Translations under genes and position numbers: made by a program | DNA from: an uncultured Lachnospiraceae bacterium | Lineage (GTDB): Bacteria > Bacillota > Clostridia > Lachnospirales > Lachnospiraceae | Direction of reading: 5' to 3' | Assembly (NCBI GenBank): GCA_902766845.1 | Contig: CACXFD010000106.1 | Span: 1 to 5,438 of the forward strand | DNA length: 5,438 bases | Notes under the pieces: model-generated | Databases searched by the model: none | The model's input: the letters and a program-made list of their open reading frames with translations, nothing else | Told to the model about the DNA's origin: nothing | Part shown: positions 1 through 5,438 of the stretch, one piece after another | Position numbering within the stretch: position 1 is the stretch's first letter | How the letters are laid out: every line of letters starts with the position of its first letter

Positions 1-2002
1 CGCGAAACAGGTCGAACGCGAAGTCCGTCCGGTCCGCGAGCACCTTGGTGCGCAGCACGAGGCGGGCCTCGTAGGCATTATCCTGTACGGCGGAATTGAC
101 CGTCACGACGGACAGCGAAAAGCCGCCGCTGTTCTCTTCGATGTAATCGACGAGGTCCTGATACGGGTGGGCGTCGGTGTCCACGGCGCTCAGCACGTAC
201 TGCAGAAGGCCCAGGTACCGGATCTCCTCGGCCGACAGGTCCTTGACGTCGAACAGCGCTTTGATGTAGCGGATGCCGTTGGTCTCGATGTCATGCGTCA
301 TGACCGGCACGCCGGACGGCTCACCGGCCCGGCCCGCCTTTTCGGGGCTGCCCTCGTCTGCCTCTCCCGCGGGGACCACGGTCCGCAGCTCGTTGATCAG
401 CGGGCGCGTGCGGCGCGGCAGGTCCTCGCGGCGCAGCATCGGCAGGCATTCGAGCAGTTCCGGCGGATCCTGGCTCTCCTGATACGCCTTGAGCTCCCGC
501 GTCTGCCGCACGATCTGTGCGCGCTCCTCCGGGCTCATGGCCGCCTTGCGGGCCGCCAGCTCGCGGGCCAGCGCGGCCTCCTTGCGGGCCTGCAGGCCGG
601 GCTCGGGGCTCAGCACGATCAGAGCCTGGAACGGGTTGTCCAGGAATTTCCGCTGAATGAGCTGTTCGAAATAGTCTGTTTCGATCTTCTGGTGGAGCTC
701 GGCGAACACGTCCTCGTATTCCACGCCGAGCAGCGGGTCCGCGTCATACAGCCAGGTATCCAGCGTCTGGATGCCGTACAGCAGGCCCTTCGGGTATCCG
801 TAGTCCGCTTCGCGGGCGGAGAACTCCGAGATGTTCAGCGCGGCGCGCAGCGCGCTCTTTTTGAGCCCGTCCTTCACGATCCGCTCCAGCGTCGTGCGGA
901 TCACCTGCAGGAACCGTTCTTTCTCCGATTCCTCGGTCTCCTTCGCGATCACGCTGAAATACGGCTGCAGGACCGCGTCGGAACAGCCGCCGTAGACATC
1001 GGTGCCGATGCCGGCGTCCAGCAGTGCCTGCTTGAGCGGGGCGCCCTGCGCCTCCAGCAGCACGTGCTCGAGGATCTCCATCGCGGACGCCTCGACCGGA
1101 TCGTCGAAGTCCCCGGTCACGACGTTCCAGGACAGGTAGGTGCTCTCCTCCGTGGGATCCTCCTCCAGCACCGGATAGGCGTACTTTGCCTCACGGAGCT
1201 GCGTGAAAGCCGGCTCCTCGGGCAGGGCGGAATCCACGTCCAGCCGGTCATACTCGCTCAGGTATTCGCGGTCCAGAAACTCCAGCCGCTCCGTCATGTC
1301 CATGTCCCCGTACAGGTAGATGTAGCTGTTGGAGGGGTGGTAATAGGTGCGGTGGAAATCCAGGAACGCCTCGTAGGTCAGGTCCGGGATGCAGTCGGGG
1401 TCCCCGCCGCTCTCGACGCCGTAGGGCGTGTGCGGAAAGAGGACGCGCTGCGTATACGAATCGAGCAGGCGCTCGGGCGAGGACATGGCCCCCTTCATCT
1501 CATTGTAGACGACGCCGTTGATGGTCAGGTCATCGTCCTCCGAGGCCATCTCATAATGCCAGCCCTCCTGCAGGAAGGTGTTCTTCTTCGTGTAGATGTT
1601 CGGGTGCAGGACCGCGTCCAGATAGACGTCCATCAGGTTCTTGAAGTCCTGATCGTTGCAGCTCGCGACCGGATACATGGTCTTGTCCGAGGCCGTCATC
1701 GCGTTCAGGAACGTGTTCAGCGAGCCCTTCACGAGCTCCATGAACGGGTCCCGGAGCGGGAACTTGCGCGATCCGCACAGGACCGTGTGTTCATTGATGT
1801 GGGCCACGCCGGTCGAATCCTTCGGCGGCGTGCGGAACGAGATCATGAAGACCTTGTTCACGTCAGCGTTGCTGACCAGGAACACGCGGGCCCCGGTCTT
1901 TTTATGGCGCAGCAGGTACGTTTCCCCGCCCAGCTCCCGCACGCTCTTTTCGCGTACGAGCTCGTAGGCCTCGGGGATCCGGAAGGTTTTGCTGTCAGAC
2001 AT
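1..2002 (-). CDS. M16C family zinc metallopeptidase (PreP/insulinase-like), C-terminus beyond window
   Basis: This is the N-terminal 667 residues of an inverted-zincin peptidase of the presequence protease (M16C) type, which degrades oligopeptides inside a closed two-half chamber. The zinc site is visible: H68-I-N-E71-H72 (HxxEH), with the third ligand at E168 in NEMKG, 96 residues after H72 as in plant PreP. Family blocks flank it: VLCGSRKFPLRDPF (74-87), GSLNTFLNAMT (93-103), TMYPVAS (108-114) and YYHPSN (220-225). A charged helical linker lies near 470-540, followed by a Gly/Glu/Pro-rich insert (546-564); the second half starts near NGIRY (575-579). No signal peptide is seen, so it is probably cytoplasmic. 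Relatives are about 970 residues, so roughly 300 residues, including the C-terminal Arg/Tyr substrate-binding pair, lie outside. The ATG at 2002 is preceded by AGAGAGG 12 nt upstream. It lies 112 nt after the YdcF-like gene and may be cotranscribed. The family is certain; the substrate is unknown. Confidence 0.95.
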   Translation of the reverse strand, partial: MSDSKTFRIPEAYELVREKSVRELGGETYLLRHKKTGARVFLVSNADVNKVFMISFRTPPKDSTGVAHINEHTVLCGSRKFPLRDPFMELVKGSLNTFLNAMTASDKTMYPVASCNDQDFKNLMDVYLDAVLHPNIYTKKNTFLQEGWHYEMASEDDDLTINGVVYNEMKGAMSSPERLLDSYTQRVLFPHTPYGVESGGDPDCIPDLTYEAFLDFHRTYYHPSNSYIYLYGDMDMTERLEFLDREYLSEYDRLDVDSALPEEPAFTQLREAKYAYPVLEEDPTEESTYLSWNVVTGDFDDPVEASAMEILEHVLLEAQGAPLKQALLDAGIGTDVYGGCSDAVLQPYFSVIAKETEESEKERFLQVIRTTLERIVKDGLKKSALRAALNISEFSAREADYGYPKGLLYGIQTLDTWLYDADPLLGVEYEDVFAELHQKIETDYFEQLIQRKFLDNPFQALIVLSPEPGLQARKEAALARELAARKAAMSPEERAQIVRQTRELKAYQESQDPPELLECLPMLRREDLPRRTRPLINELRTVVPAGEADEGSPEKAGRAGEPSGVPVMTHDIETNGIRYIKALFDVKDLSAEEIRYLGLLQYVLSAVDTDAHPYQDLVDYIEENSGGFSLSVVTVNSAVQDNAYEARLVLRTKVLADRTDFAFDLFR

Positions 2003-2040
2003 CTGTTCTTCTTTCCTCTCTGTCAGGTCCGCGCCGCAGA

Positions 2041-2078
2041 CCGTCTTTTCTTTTTCCGTTTCGGGCCGTCTTTTCTTT
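2041..2078. repeat. Two 13-nt direct repeats in the gap upstream of the M16C gene
   Basis: The 13-mer CCGTCTTTTCTTT occurs at 2041-2053 and again, identical, at 2066-2078, a 25-nt period. On the transcribed minus strand it reads AAAGAAAAGACGG. It sits in the 112-nt gap between the YdcF-like gene and the M16C start. The purine-rich minus strand makes chance similarity fairly likely. It could be a duplicated leader segment or a protein-binding pair, but nothing here decides that. No clear promoter or terminator was found in this gap. Confidence 0.5.
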
Positions 2079-2114
2079 ATCAGCCGCGGCCGGCCTATCC
2101 ATCTTCGGGCCGGG

Positions 2115-2870
2115 TCAGATCTGGCCCATGAACTTCGCCTTGATCACAGCCAGGAATTCCCGCAGCACCGAGTGCGGGATCAGCAGGCCCGGATTGCGGG
2201 CGGGCAGGCCGCTGATCTGAAGGTCCGGCCGCAGTTTCCCTGCCATCTCCACGGCGCGGAAGACATGGTAATCGCTCGAGACGATCACGACGCTCTCCCC
2301 GTCCCGCACATAGTTCAGACTGTACGTCAAATTCTGGACCGTGGTCCGGGACGACCCTTCACGGATGATGCGGCCGGCCTGGACGCCGTGGTCCACCAGA
2401 TACCGGTACATGGCCTGTGCTTCGGTGACGTCCTCGTCCGCGCCCTGGCCGCCCGAGACGATCACGCGGCACTGCGGATGCGCCTGCACGTACGCGAGCG
2501 CCCGGTCCAGCCGCAGCTGCAGCGAATAGCTGGGGACGGTGCCGTTTACACGGGCGCCGAGCACCACCACATAGTCCGCATCCTCCGCCGGCTTTGCGCG
2601 CATCCCGGAAAGGATGAACGCCTCCGTCAGCAGGAACACGGCCAGGAACAAAAGGAGCGACGTGATCAGGAACGTGCGCAGCGCGAGCGGCAGGCTCCGA
2701 AAACCGCCTTTCTTCTTCAGGCGGCCGGCCAGGGCCGACAGCACGCCGCTTCCGAGCGCCGCGGCAAACCAGGACAGGGACGTCAAGGTCCCGAAGCCCA
2801 CGTACAGCCCCAGCAGGATGGCGTACACGAGCGCCGCGGCGGCGATGATCAGAAACAGGACGGTCAGCAT
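2115..2870 (-). CDS. YdcF/DUF218 family membrane protein (ElyC/SanA-like)
   Basis: This is a 251-residue protein with an N-terminal membrane region and a C-terminal DUF218 domain. Hydrophobic helices lie near 2-22, 28-48 and 65-88, with the basic stretch RLKKK (50-54) between the second and third. The DUF218 domain runs from about 98 to 245, with VVVLGARVNG (101-110), SGGQG (139-143), E150, E171 followed by S173, TT (176-177) and N180, and SSDYHVFR (198-205). These match the conserved Gly, Glu, Asn and His/Arg positions of the YdcF/SanA/ElyC family, whose biochemical activity is poorly defined; E. coli SanA and ElyC affect envelope integrity. The ATG at 2870 is chosen because GAGAGG lies 6 nt upstream and the first helix begins at residue 2. 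The frame stays open to 2972, but an earlier start would fall inside the tRNA and its terminator. A -10-like TATACT (2896-2901) lies upstream without a matching -35. The family is well supported; the function is not known. Confidence 0.93.
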   Translation of the reverse strand: MLTVLFLIIAAAALVYAILLGLYVGFGTLTSLSWFAAALGSGVLSALAGRLKKKGGFRSLPLALRTFLITSLLLFLAVFLLTEAFILSGMRAKPAEDADYVVVLGARVNGTVPSYSLQLRLDRALAYVQAHPQCRVIVSGGQGADEDVTEAQAMYRYLVDHGVQAGRIIREGSSRTTVQNLTYSLNYVRDGESVVIVSSDYHVFRAVEMAGKLRPDLQISGLPARNPGLLIPHSVLREFLAVIKAKFMGQI

Positions 2871-2900
2871 ATGAGTCCTCTCCCTTGCATGCCTGAGTAT

Positions 2901-2939
2901 AAAAAGTGACCAGGGGACCGGAGGACCGGTCCCCTGGTC
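2901..2939 (-). terminator. Rho-independent terminator of the tRNA-Ser unit
   Basis: A perfect 14-bp inverted repeat (2908-2921 with 2926-2939) closes a 4-nt loop. On the minus strand the stem is followed by AC and then TTTTT (2905-2901). It begins 8 nt past the tRNA 3' end and ends 30 nt before the YdcF-like start codon, so it should stop the tRNA transcript. The plus strand has no T-run after the stem, so it acts in one direction. Confidence 0.93.
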
Positions 2940-2947
2940 GGGATCAG

Positions 2948-3033
2948 CGGAGGCGGTGAGATTCGAACTCACGCACCCTGGCGGGCCTATCGCATTTCGA
3001 GTGCGACCTCTTCGACCACTTGAGTACGCCTCC
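2948..3033 (-). tRNA. tRNA-Ser(CGA): tRNA-Ser, anticodon CGA
   Basis: An 86-nt class II tRNA folds fully from the sequence: 7-bp acceptor stem (GGAGGCG with CGCCTCC), D arm CTC/GAG, anticodon stem TCGCA/TGCGA around the loop CTCGAAA with anticodon CGA (2999-2997), a 17-nt variable arm holding a GCCC/GGGT helix, and a T arm GTGAG/CTCAC around TTCGAAT. The discriminator base is G, as is usual for tRNA-Ser. CCA is not encoded (the next bases are CTG), so it must be added after transcription. It reads UCG codons, which suits this GC-rich genome: 8 of the 17 serines in the first 240 residues of the neighbouring M16C protein use TCG. It has its own promoter upstream and terminator downstream. Confidence 0.98.
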
Positions 3034-3077
3034 TAACGCCGGCGGCGGGCCGTGAATGTCCGCCGCTCAGCCTGTAC

Positions 3078-3106
3078 ATTATACGTCTTCCGCCGTGACT
3101 CGTCAA
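3078..3106 (-). promoter_or_regulatory. Sigma-A-type promoter for tRNA-Ser
   Basis: On the minus strand TTGACG (3106-3101, 5 of 6 to consensus) and TATAAT (3083-3078, perfect) are separated by exactly 17 nt. Transcription would start near 3071, giving a leader of about 38 nt before the tRNA 5' end at 3033. It lies in the 103-nt gap after the amidase stop codon, so the tRNA is transcribed independently of the amidase. Confidence 0.93.
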
Positions 3107-3136
3107 GGAGTTTCCGGAGGTTTTTCCTGCCCGGCG

Positions 3137-4321
3137 TCAGTTCCCGGCAAAGTACCGGTTCAGCCCGTTCACGATCCCCTTGACCATCCGGTCCTGGAAC
3201 GACGGATCGTTCAGGAGCCTGTCCTCCTCCGGGTTGGACATGAAACCCATCTCGAACAGGATCACCGGCACCTCGCTCCAGTTGATGCCGCTGTAGGTGT
3301 CCGCTTCCTTGACGCCGCGGTTCTTGATGCCGGTCGCGTCGCAGTATTCCTCGATCACGCACTGGGCCAGCCGGTAGCTCGCGTCATGCAGGGACGCGTT
3401 GTACGGGTTCTTCTTCGTCATGATGATCGGGTTCGCGCCGCGCACGGACGAGCTGTCGGTCGCATTGCCGTGCAGGCGCAGGAAAGCGTCGGCGTGGTTG
3501 TCGTTCGCGATCTTCGCACGCTCGACGTTGCTCAGGTCCACATCCTGGCTCTCGCGGACCATGATCACGCGGTAGCCGGCGCTTACGAGCGCGTCGCGCA
3601 GCTTGAGCCCGACCTGCAGGACCATCTCGGATTCCTCGATCCCGGTACCCGCGCCGGTCGTGCCGGCCGTGACCTTCTTTTTGGTCTCCGAGGCGCCGGG
3701 GCCGATCGGCTCCTGCTCTTTGTTCGCGTGGCGCTGGTGGCCCGGATCGATCACGATCAGCTGGCCGTTTCCGCTGCCGTGGATCACGACGTCACGGCCG
3801 GCCGGCGCATAGGCTTCCGTTTCGGGCTCGGTCTCGCTCAGGTACTGTCCCGCCACATAGGCCGTCTGCCCGTTGTACTCGATGCGGACCCAGCCGTTGT
3901 CGCCGACGGCCAGCTGGTGCACCTTCTGCCCGCGCGTAAACTTCCCGAGCTTTTCGGTGTCCGTGCTGTCTCCGGCTCGGACATTGAGCGTGGTCGTGGA
4001 GTACACGGTCTTATCATCCGGCGTATACACGGCCTGCGGCAGCGTTTCGGATTCGGTGACGCGCTCCGTCTCCGGCTGCGTATCCGCCCCGGTCTCCGTG
4101 TCCGTCCCGTCCGGCTGCGCATTTTCGCCCGGCGTCTCCTGTCCGCCCGGCTTCGTATCGGCCTCCTGCGGCTGTTCCGGCTCCTGCGCCGGCGTCTGCG
4201 TCTGCGCCGGCGTCTGTGTGCCGGCCGGCGCCTCTCTGCGTCCGCAGGCCGCGCACAGGATGAGCGCCAGCAAAACCAGGATGCAACCGATCCGCTTCAG
4301 GGATCCCGCAGATCTCTTCAT
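3137..4321 (-). CDS. N-acetylmuramoyl-L-alanine amidase with SH3b domain, probable lipoprotein
   Basis: This 394-residue secreted zinc amidase cleaves the bond between N-acetylmuramic acid and L-alanine in peptidoglycan. A basic n-region (K2, R3, K9, R10) and hydrophobic core (11-23) lead to C26 in LCAAC, a lipobox with Cys rather than Leu at -3, so lipid anchoring is probable but not certain. Residues 28-100 form a Thr/Gln/Glu/Pro-rich linker. A bacterial SH3 domain follows at about 107-162 (LNVRAG 112-117, GWVRI 143-147, AYVAGQYL 154-161), expected to bind cell wall. The Amidase_3 domain fills about 187-391, with zinc ligands H195 (DPGHQ), E230 and H284 (RLHGNA) and catalytic E357 (LFEMGFMSN). 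The segment 205-227, with EPIGPG and ETKKKV, is an insertion I recall as common in clostridial members. The ATG at 4321 has AAAGGA 11 nt and GGAAAG 3 nt upstream. It lies 77 nt after the MscS gene, so cotranscription is possible. Likely roles are wall remodelling, cell separation or lysis; which one is unknown. Confidence 0.95.
   Translation of the reverse strand: MKRSAGSLKRIGCILVLLALILCAACGRREAPAGTQTPAQTQTPAQEPEQPQEADTKPGGQETPGENAQPDGTDTETGADTQPETERVTESETLPQAVYTPDDKTVYSTTTLNVRAGDSTDTEKLGKFTRGQKVHQLAVGDNGWVRIEYNGQTAYVAGQYLSETEPETEAYAPAGRDVVIHGSGNGQLIVIDPGHQRHANKEQEPIGPGASETKKKVTAGTTGAGTGIEESEMVLQVGLKLRDALVSAGYRVIMVRESQDVDLSNVERAKIANDNHADAFLRLHGNATDSSSVRGANPIIMTKKNPYNASLHDASYRLAQCVIEEYCDATGIKNRGVKEADTYSGINWSEVPVILFEMGFMSNPEEDRLLNDPSFQDRMVKGIVNGLNRYFAGN
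4184..4219. repeat. 18-nt tandem duplication in the amidase linker
   Basis: Bases 4184-4201 and 4202-4219 match at 17 of 18 positions and are in frame, encoding TQTPAQ twice (residues 35-46 of the amidase). The single mismatch is silent. This looks like a recent slippage duplication that lengthens the flexible spacer after the lipid anchor. Confidence 0.85.
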
Positions 4322-4351
4322 GTTCTTTCCGATCCTTTCTTTGCCGCATGT

Positions 4352-4378
4352 CCGGCCGCCCTCTTCGGGAGCGGCCGG
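4352..4378. other. GC-rich hairpin between the MscS and amidase genes
   Basis: CCGGCCGC (4352-4359) pairs with GCGGCCGG (4371-4378), an 8-bp stem around an 11-nt loop. On the transcribed minus strand it is followed by ACATGCGG, with no T-run, so it is not a standard intrinsic terminator. It lies 20 nt after the MscS stop codon and 30 nt before the amidase start, and could attenuate readthrough, protect a 3' end, or be a weak terminator. A short palindrome, CCGTATTACGG (4387-4397), lies next to it. Confidence 0.55.
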
Positions 4379-4398
4379 AAAACTGTCCGTATTACGGT

Positions 4399-5202
4399 TT
4401 ATTTATCCACGACGACCTTTGATACCGGGGCCGCGCCGGTGATGCCGGCCTGCGCGAGCGCGGTCGGGATATCCTTCATCAGCGCAAAGTAGACATCCCA
4501 GTAATCCGCTCCGGCCGCCCAGACACGCACGGTATACTCGAGGCCGCCCGCGATCCACTGCAGCGGCGCCGCGAACGGGGCCGGATCCTGCAGGACCTTT
4601 TCATTGGCCGCCGCCACGCCGAGGATGACCTGCTGGACCTTTTCGATGTCCACGGCCCCGGTCAGGCTGAACGCAAGGTCCACACGGCGCTGCGGCTCTT
4701 TGGACAGGTTGGTCACCGCCGCGTTCATCAGCGCCCCGTTCGGGACCGTGATGACCTTATTGTCCAGCGTGTTCAGCGTCGTATAGAACAGCGAGATGTC
4801 CCGGACCGATCCCTCTCCGCTGCCGGTGATCACGTAATCCCCGACCGAGAACGGCCGGAAGACCAGCAGCATAATGCCGCCGGCGATGTTCGCGAGCGCG
4901 CCCTGCAGGGCCAGGCCCACGGCCACGCCGCAGGACGCGATCACCGCGATGATGGACGCGGTGTCCACGCCGAGCACGTGGATGATGGCCACGATCAGGA
5001 TCACGTACAGCAGGATCTTTGCGGCACTGGTCAGGAACGACTTGACGGTCGGGTCCAGTTTCCGCTTGTCGCAGATCCGGTCCGCGACCTTCAGCAGGTG
5101 TTTGACCGCGAACGAGCCGATCACATAGATCAGCAGGGCCAGCAGCAGCCGGCTCCCGACTTTCGTCAGGATATCGATCAGGTTCGTCATGAATTCATTC
5201 AT
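4399..5202 (-). CDS. mscS: Small-conductance mechanosensitive channel, MscS family
   Basis: This 267-residue inner-membrane channel opens under membrane tension to release solutes during osmotic downshock; the family works as a homoheptamer. Helices lie near 16-37 (TM1), 57-77 (TM2) and 82-115 (TM3). TM3 carries the hallmark GVAVGLALQGALANIAGG (92-109), followed by FRPFSVGDYV (115-124), which opens the cytoplasmic beta domain; VPNG (153-156) and TNLSKE (164-169) are further family positions. By alignment the E. coli pore-seal residues L105 and L109 become V93 and L97, and A103 becomes C91. The rest (about 172-265) is the alpha/beta cage. E. coli MscS is 286 residues, so this is a compact but full-length member with one short TM1 and no added domains. 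The ATG at 5202 has AAGGAGG 9 nt upstream; the in-frame ATG at residue 5 is less well placed. It lies 114 nt after the alcohol dehydrogenase stop and 77 nt before the amidase. Confidence 0.96.
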   Translation of the reverse strand: MNEFMTNLIDILTKVGSRLLLALLIYVIGSFAVKHLLKVADRICDKRKLDPTVKSFLTSAAKILLYVILIVAIIHVLGVDTASIIAVIASCGVAVGLALQGALANIAGGIMLLVFRPFSVGDYVITGSGEGSVRDISLFYTTLNTLDNKVITVPNGALMNAAVTNLSKEPQRRVDLAFSLTGAVDIEKVQQVILGVAAANEKVLQDPAPFAAPLQWIAGGLEYTVRVWAAGADYWDVYFALMKDIPTALAQAGITGAAPVSKVVVDK

Positions 5203-5211
5203 TTGTTTGAA

Positions 5212-5218
5212 CCTCCTT
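5212..5218 (-). promoter_or_regulatory. Strong ribosome binding site of the MscS gene
   Basis: The minus strand reads AAGGAGG here, a full match to the anti-Shine-Dalgarno core, 9 nt before the ATG at 5202. It fixes the start codon and is the strongest ribosome binding site in the window. Confidence 0.9.
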
Positions 5219-5229
5219 GTTGCTTTGTT

Positions 5230-5258
5230 CTTTGATCGGATAAAACCCCGTCTGTCAA
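5230..5258 (-). promoter_or_regulatory. Possible weak promoter for the MscS gene
   Basis: A perfect -35 hexamer TTGACA (5258-5253) lies 17 nt before TCAAAG (5235-5230), which matches only 3 of 6 positions of the -10 consensus. The position, upstream of the ribosome binding site, is sensible, but the poor -10 makes this tentative. The hexamer may be fortuitous, or the promoter may need an activator. Confidence 0.3.
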
Positions 5259-5281
5259 AAATCCGGTTCCATATTTCATCT

Positions 5282-5303
5282 GGGGCGGGATATCTCCCGC
5301 CCC
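5282..5303 (-). terminator. Hairpin after the alcohol dehydrogenase gene, possible terminator
   Basis: A perfect 9-bp GC-rich stem (5282-5290 with 5295-5303) closes a 4-nt loop, 13 nt past the alcohol dehydrogenase stop codon. The position fits a terminator, but the minus strand continues AGATGAAATATGG with no T-run, so it lacks the usual release signal. It may instead stabilise the mRNA 3' end. Confidence 0.45.
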
Positions 5304-5316
5304 GGTCCGGTCTTCT

Positions 5317-5438
5317 TTACATCTGGCTCCGGTACAGCTCTGCGATCTCTTCGACCGACGTGTCGCGCGGGTTGCCCGGGCAGCAGGCGTCCGCCAGGGC
5401 GTCGGCGGCAAGCTGGTCCAGGTCCTCCTCGACCAAGC
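5317..5438 (-). CDS. Iron-containing alcohol dehydrogenase, C-terminal fragment (cut by window edge)
   Basis: The last 39 residues and the TAA stop (5319-5317) of a protein entering from the right edge are visible. The tail ALADACCPGNPRDTSVEEI followed by AELYRSQM resembles the C-terminus of group III iron-dependent alcohol dehydrogenases (FucO, DhaT and butanol dehydrogenase type, and the C-terminal half of AdhE), which interconvert aldehydes and alcohols with NAD(P)H. The conserved core is the A-x-A-D-x-x-x-PGNPR pattern. Family members are about 380-390 residues, so nearly all of the protein, including the NAD-binding and iron-binding residues, lies outside. Substrate class cannot be decided from the tail, and whether it is a single-domain enzyme or the end of AdhE is also open. 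The gap to MscS and the hairpin after the stop suggest it ends a transcription unit. Confidence 0.82.
   Translation of the reverse strand, partial: LVEEDLDQLAADALADACCPGNPRDTSVEEIAELYRSQM

Noticed and set aside
2081..2095. Overlapping GC palindromes (GCCGCGGC, GGCCGGCC) near the M16C upstream gap
   Set aside because: These are short self-complementary GC runs with no T-run on either strand, as expected by chance in GC-rich DNA.
167..2131. Long plus-strand reading frame of 654 codons
   Set aside because: It lies antisense to the M16C gene, has no recognisable domain, and its His/Arg/Leu/Gln-rich composition is typical of the reverse strand of a GC-rich gene.
1989..2909. Plus-strand reading frame of 306 codons
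   Set aside because: It overlaps the YdcF-like gene on the opposite strand and has no domain; the minus-strand product has clear DUF218 motifs and a good ribosome binding site.
2871..2972. Longer N-terminus for the YdcF-like protein (start at 2972)
   Set aside because: The extra 34 residues would be encoded across the 3' end of the tRNA gene and its terminator hairpin; the ATG at 2870 has its own ribosome binding site.
3034..3136. Terminator for the amidase gene before the tRNA promoter
   Set aside because: No stable stem followed by a T-run was found on the minus strand; the gap is mostly tRNA promoter and leader.
3056..4492. Plus-strand reading frame of 478 codons
   Set aside because: It is antisense to the amidase gene and runs across its upstream gap; the translation is Arg/Leu/Val-rich and low in complexity, with no family motif.
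1..5438. Mobile element, CRISPR array, phage or defence island
   Set aside because: No transposase, integrase, terminal inverted repeats, regularly spaced repeats or defence domains are present; every sizeable frame on the minus strand is explained by a housekeeping or envelope gene.

Overview
This window looks like ordinary chromosome from a GC-rich member of the Bacillota, most likely class Clostridia and perhaps Lachnospiraceae-like. The evidence is the strong AAGGAGG ribosome binding site, the clostridial style of the Amidase_3 lipoprotein, the M16C (PreP-type) peptidase and the sigma-A-like promoter. Species cannot be named from the sequence. All recognised genes lie on the minus strand, so the window reads from right to left in the direction of transcription.

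Layout in transcription order: the C-terminal tail of an iron-containing alcohol dehydrogenase (5317-5438, cut by the window edge); a 114-nt gap with a U-poor hairpin; an MscS-type mechanosensitive channel (4399-5202); a 77-nt gap with a GC-rich hairpin; an SH3b plus Amidase_3 cell-wall lipoprotein (3137-4321); a self-contained tRNA-Ser(CGA) unit with a TTGACG-N17-TATAAT promoter and an intrinsic terminator (about 2901-3106); a YdcF/DUF218 membrane protein (2115-2870); and the N-terminal two thirds of an M16C metallopeptidase (1-2002, cut by the window edge). No gene-free stretch exceeds 300 bases.

Three consecutive protein genes, not counting the tRNA, are predicted to act at the envelope: turgor release (MscS), peptidoglycan cleavage (amidase) and a DUF218 protein whose relatives are linked to envelope metabolism. 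This is a plausible functional neighbourhood but not proof of a system. MscS and the amidase could share a transcript. The tRNA promoter and terminator separate them from the YdcF-M16C pair. I found no mobile element, CRISPR array, toxin-antitoxin pair, phage gene or riboswitch, and no convincing undescribed system. Several long plus-strand reading frames are antisense shadows caused by the GC-rich codon pattern.
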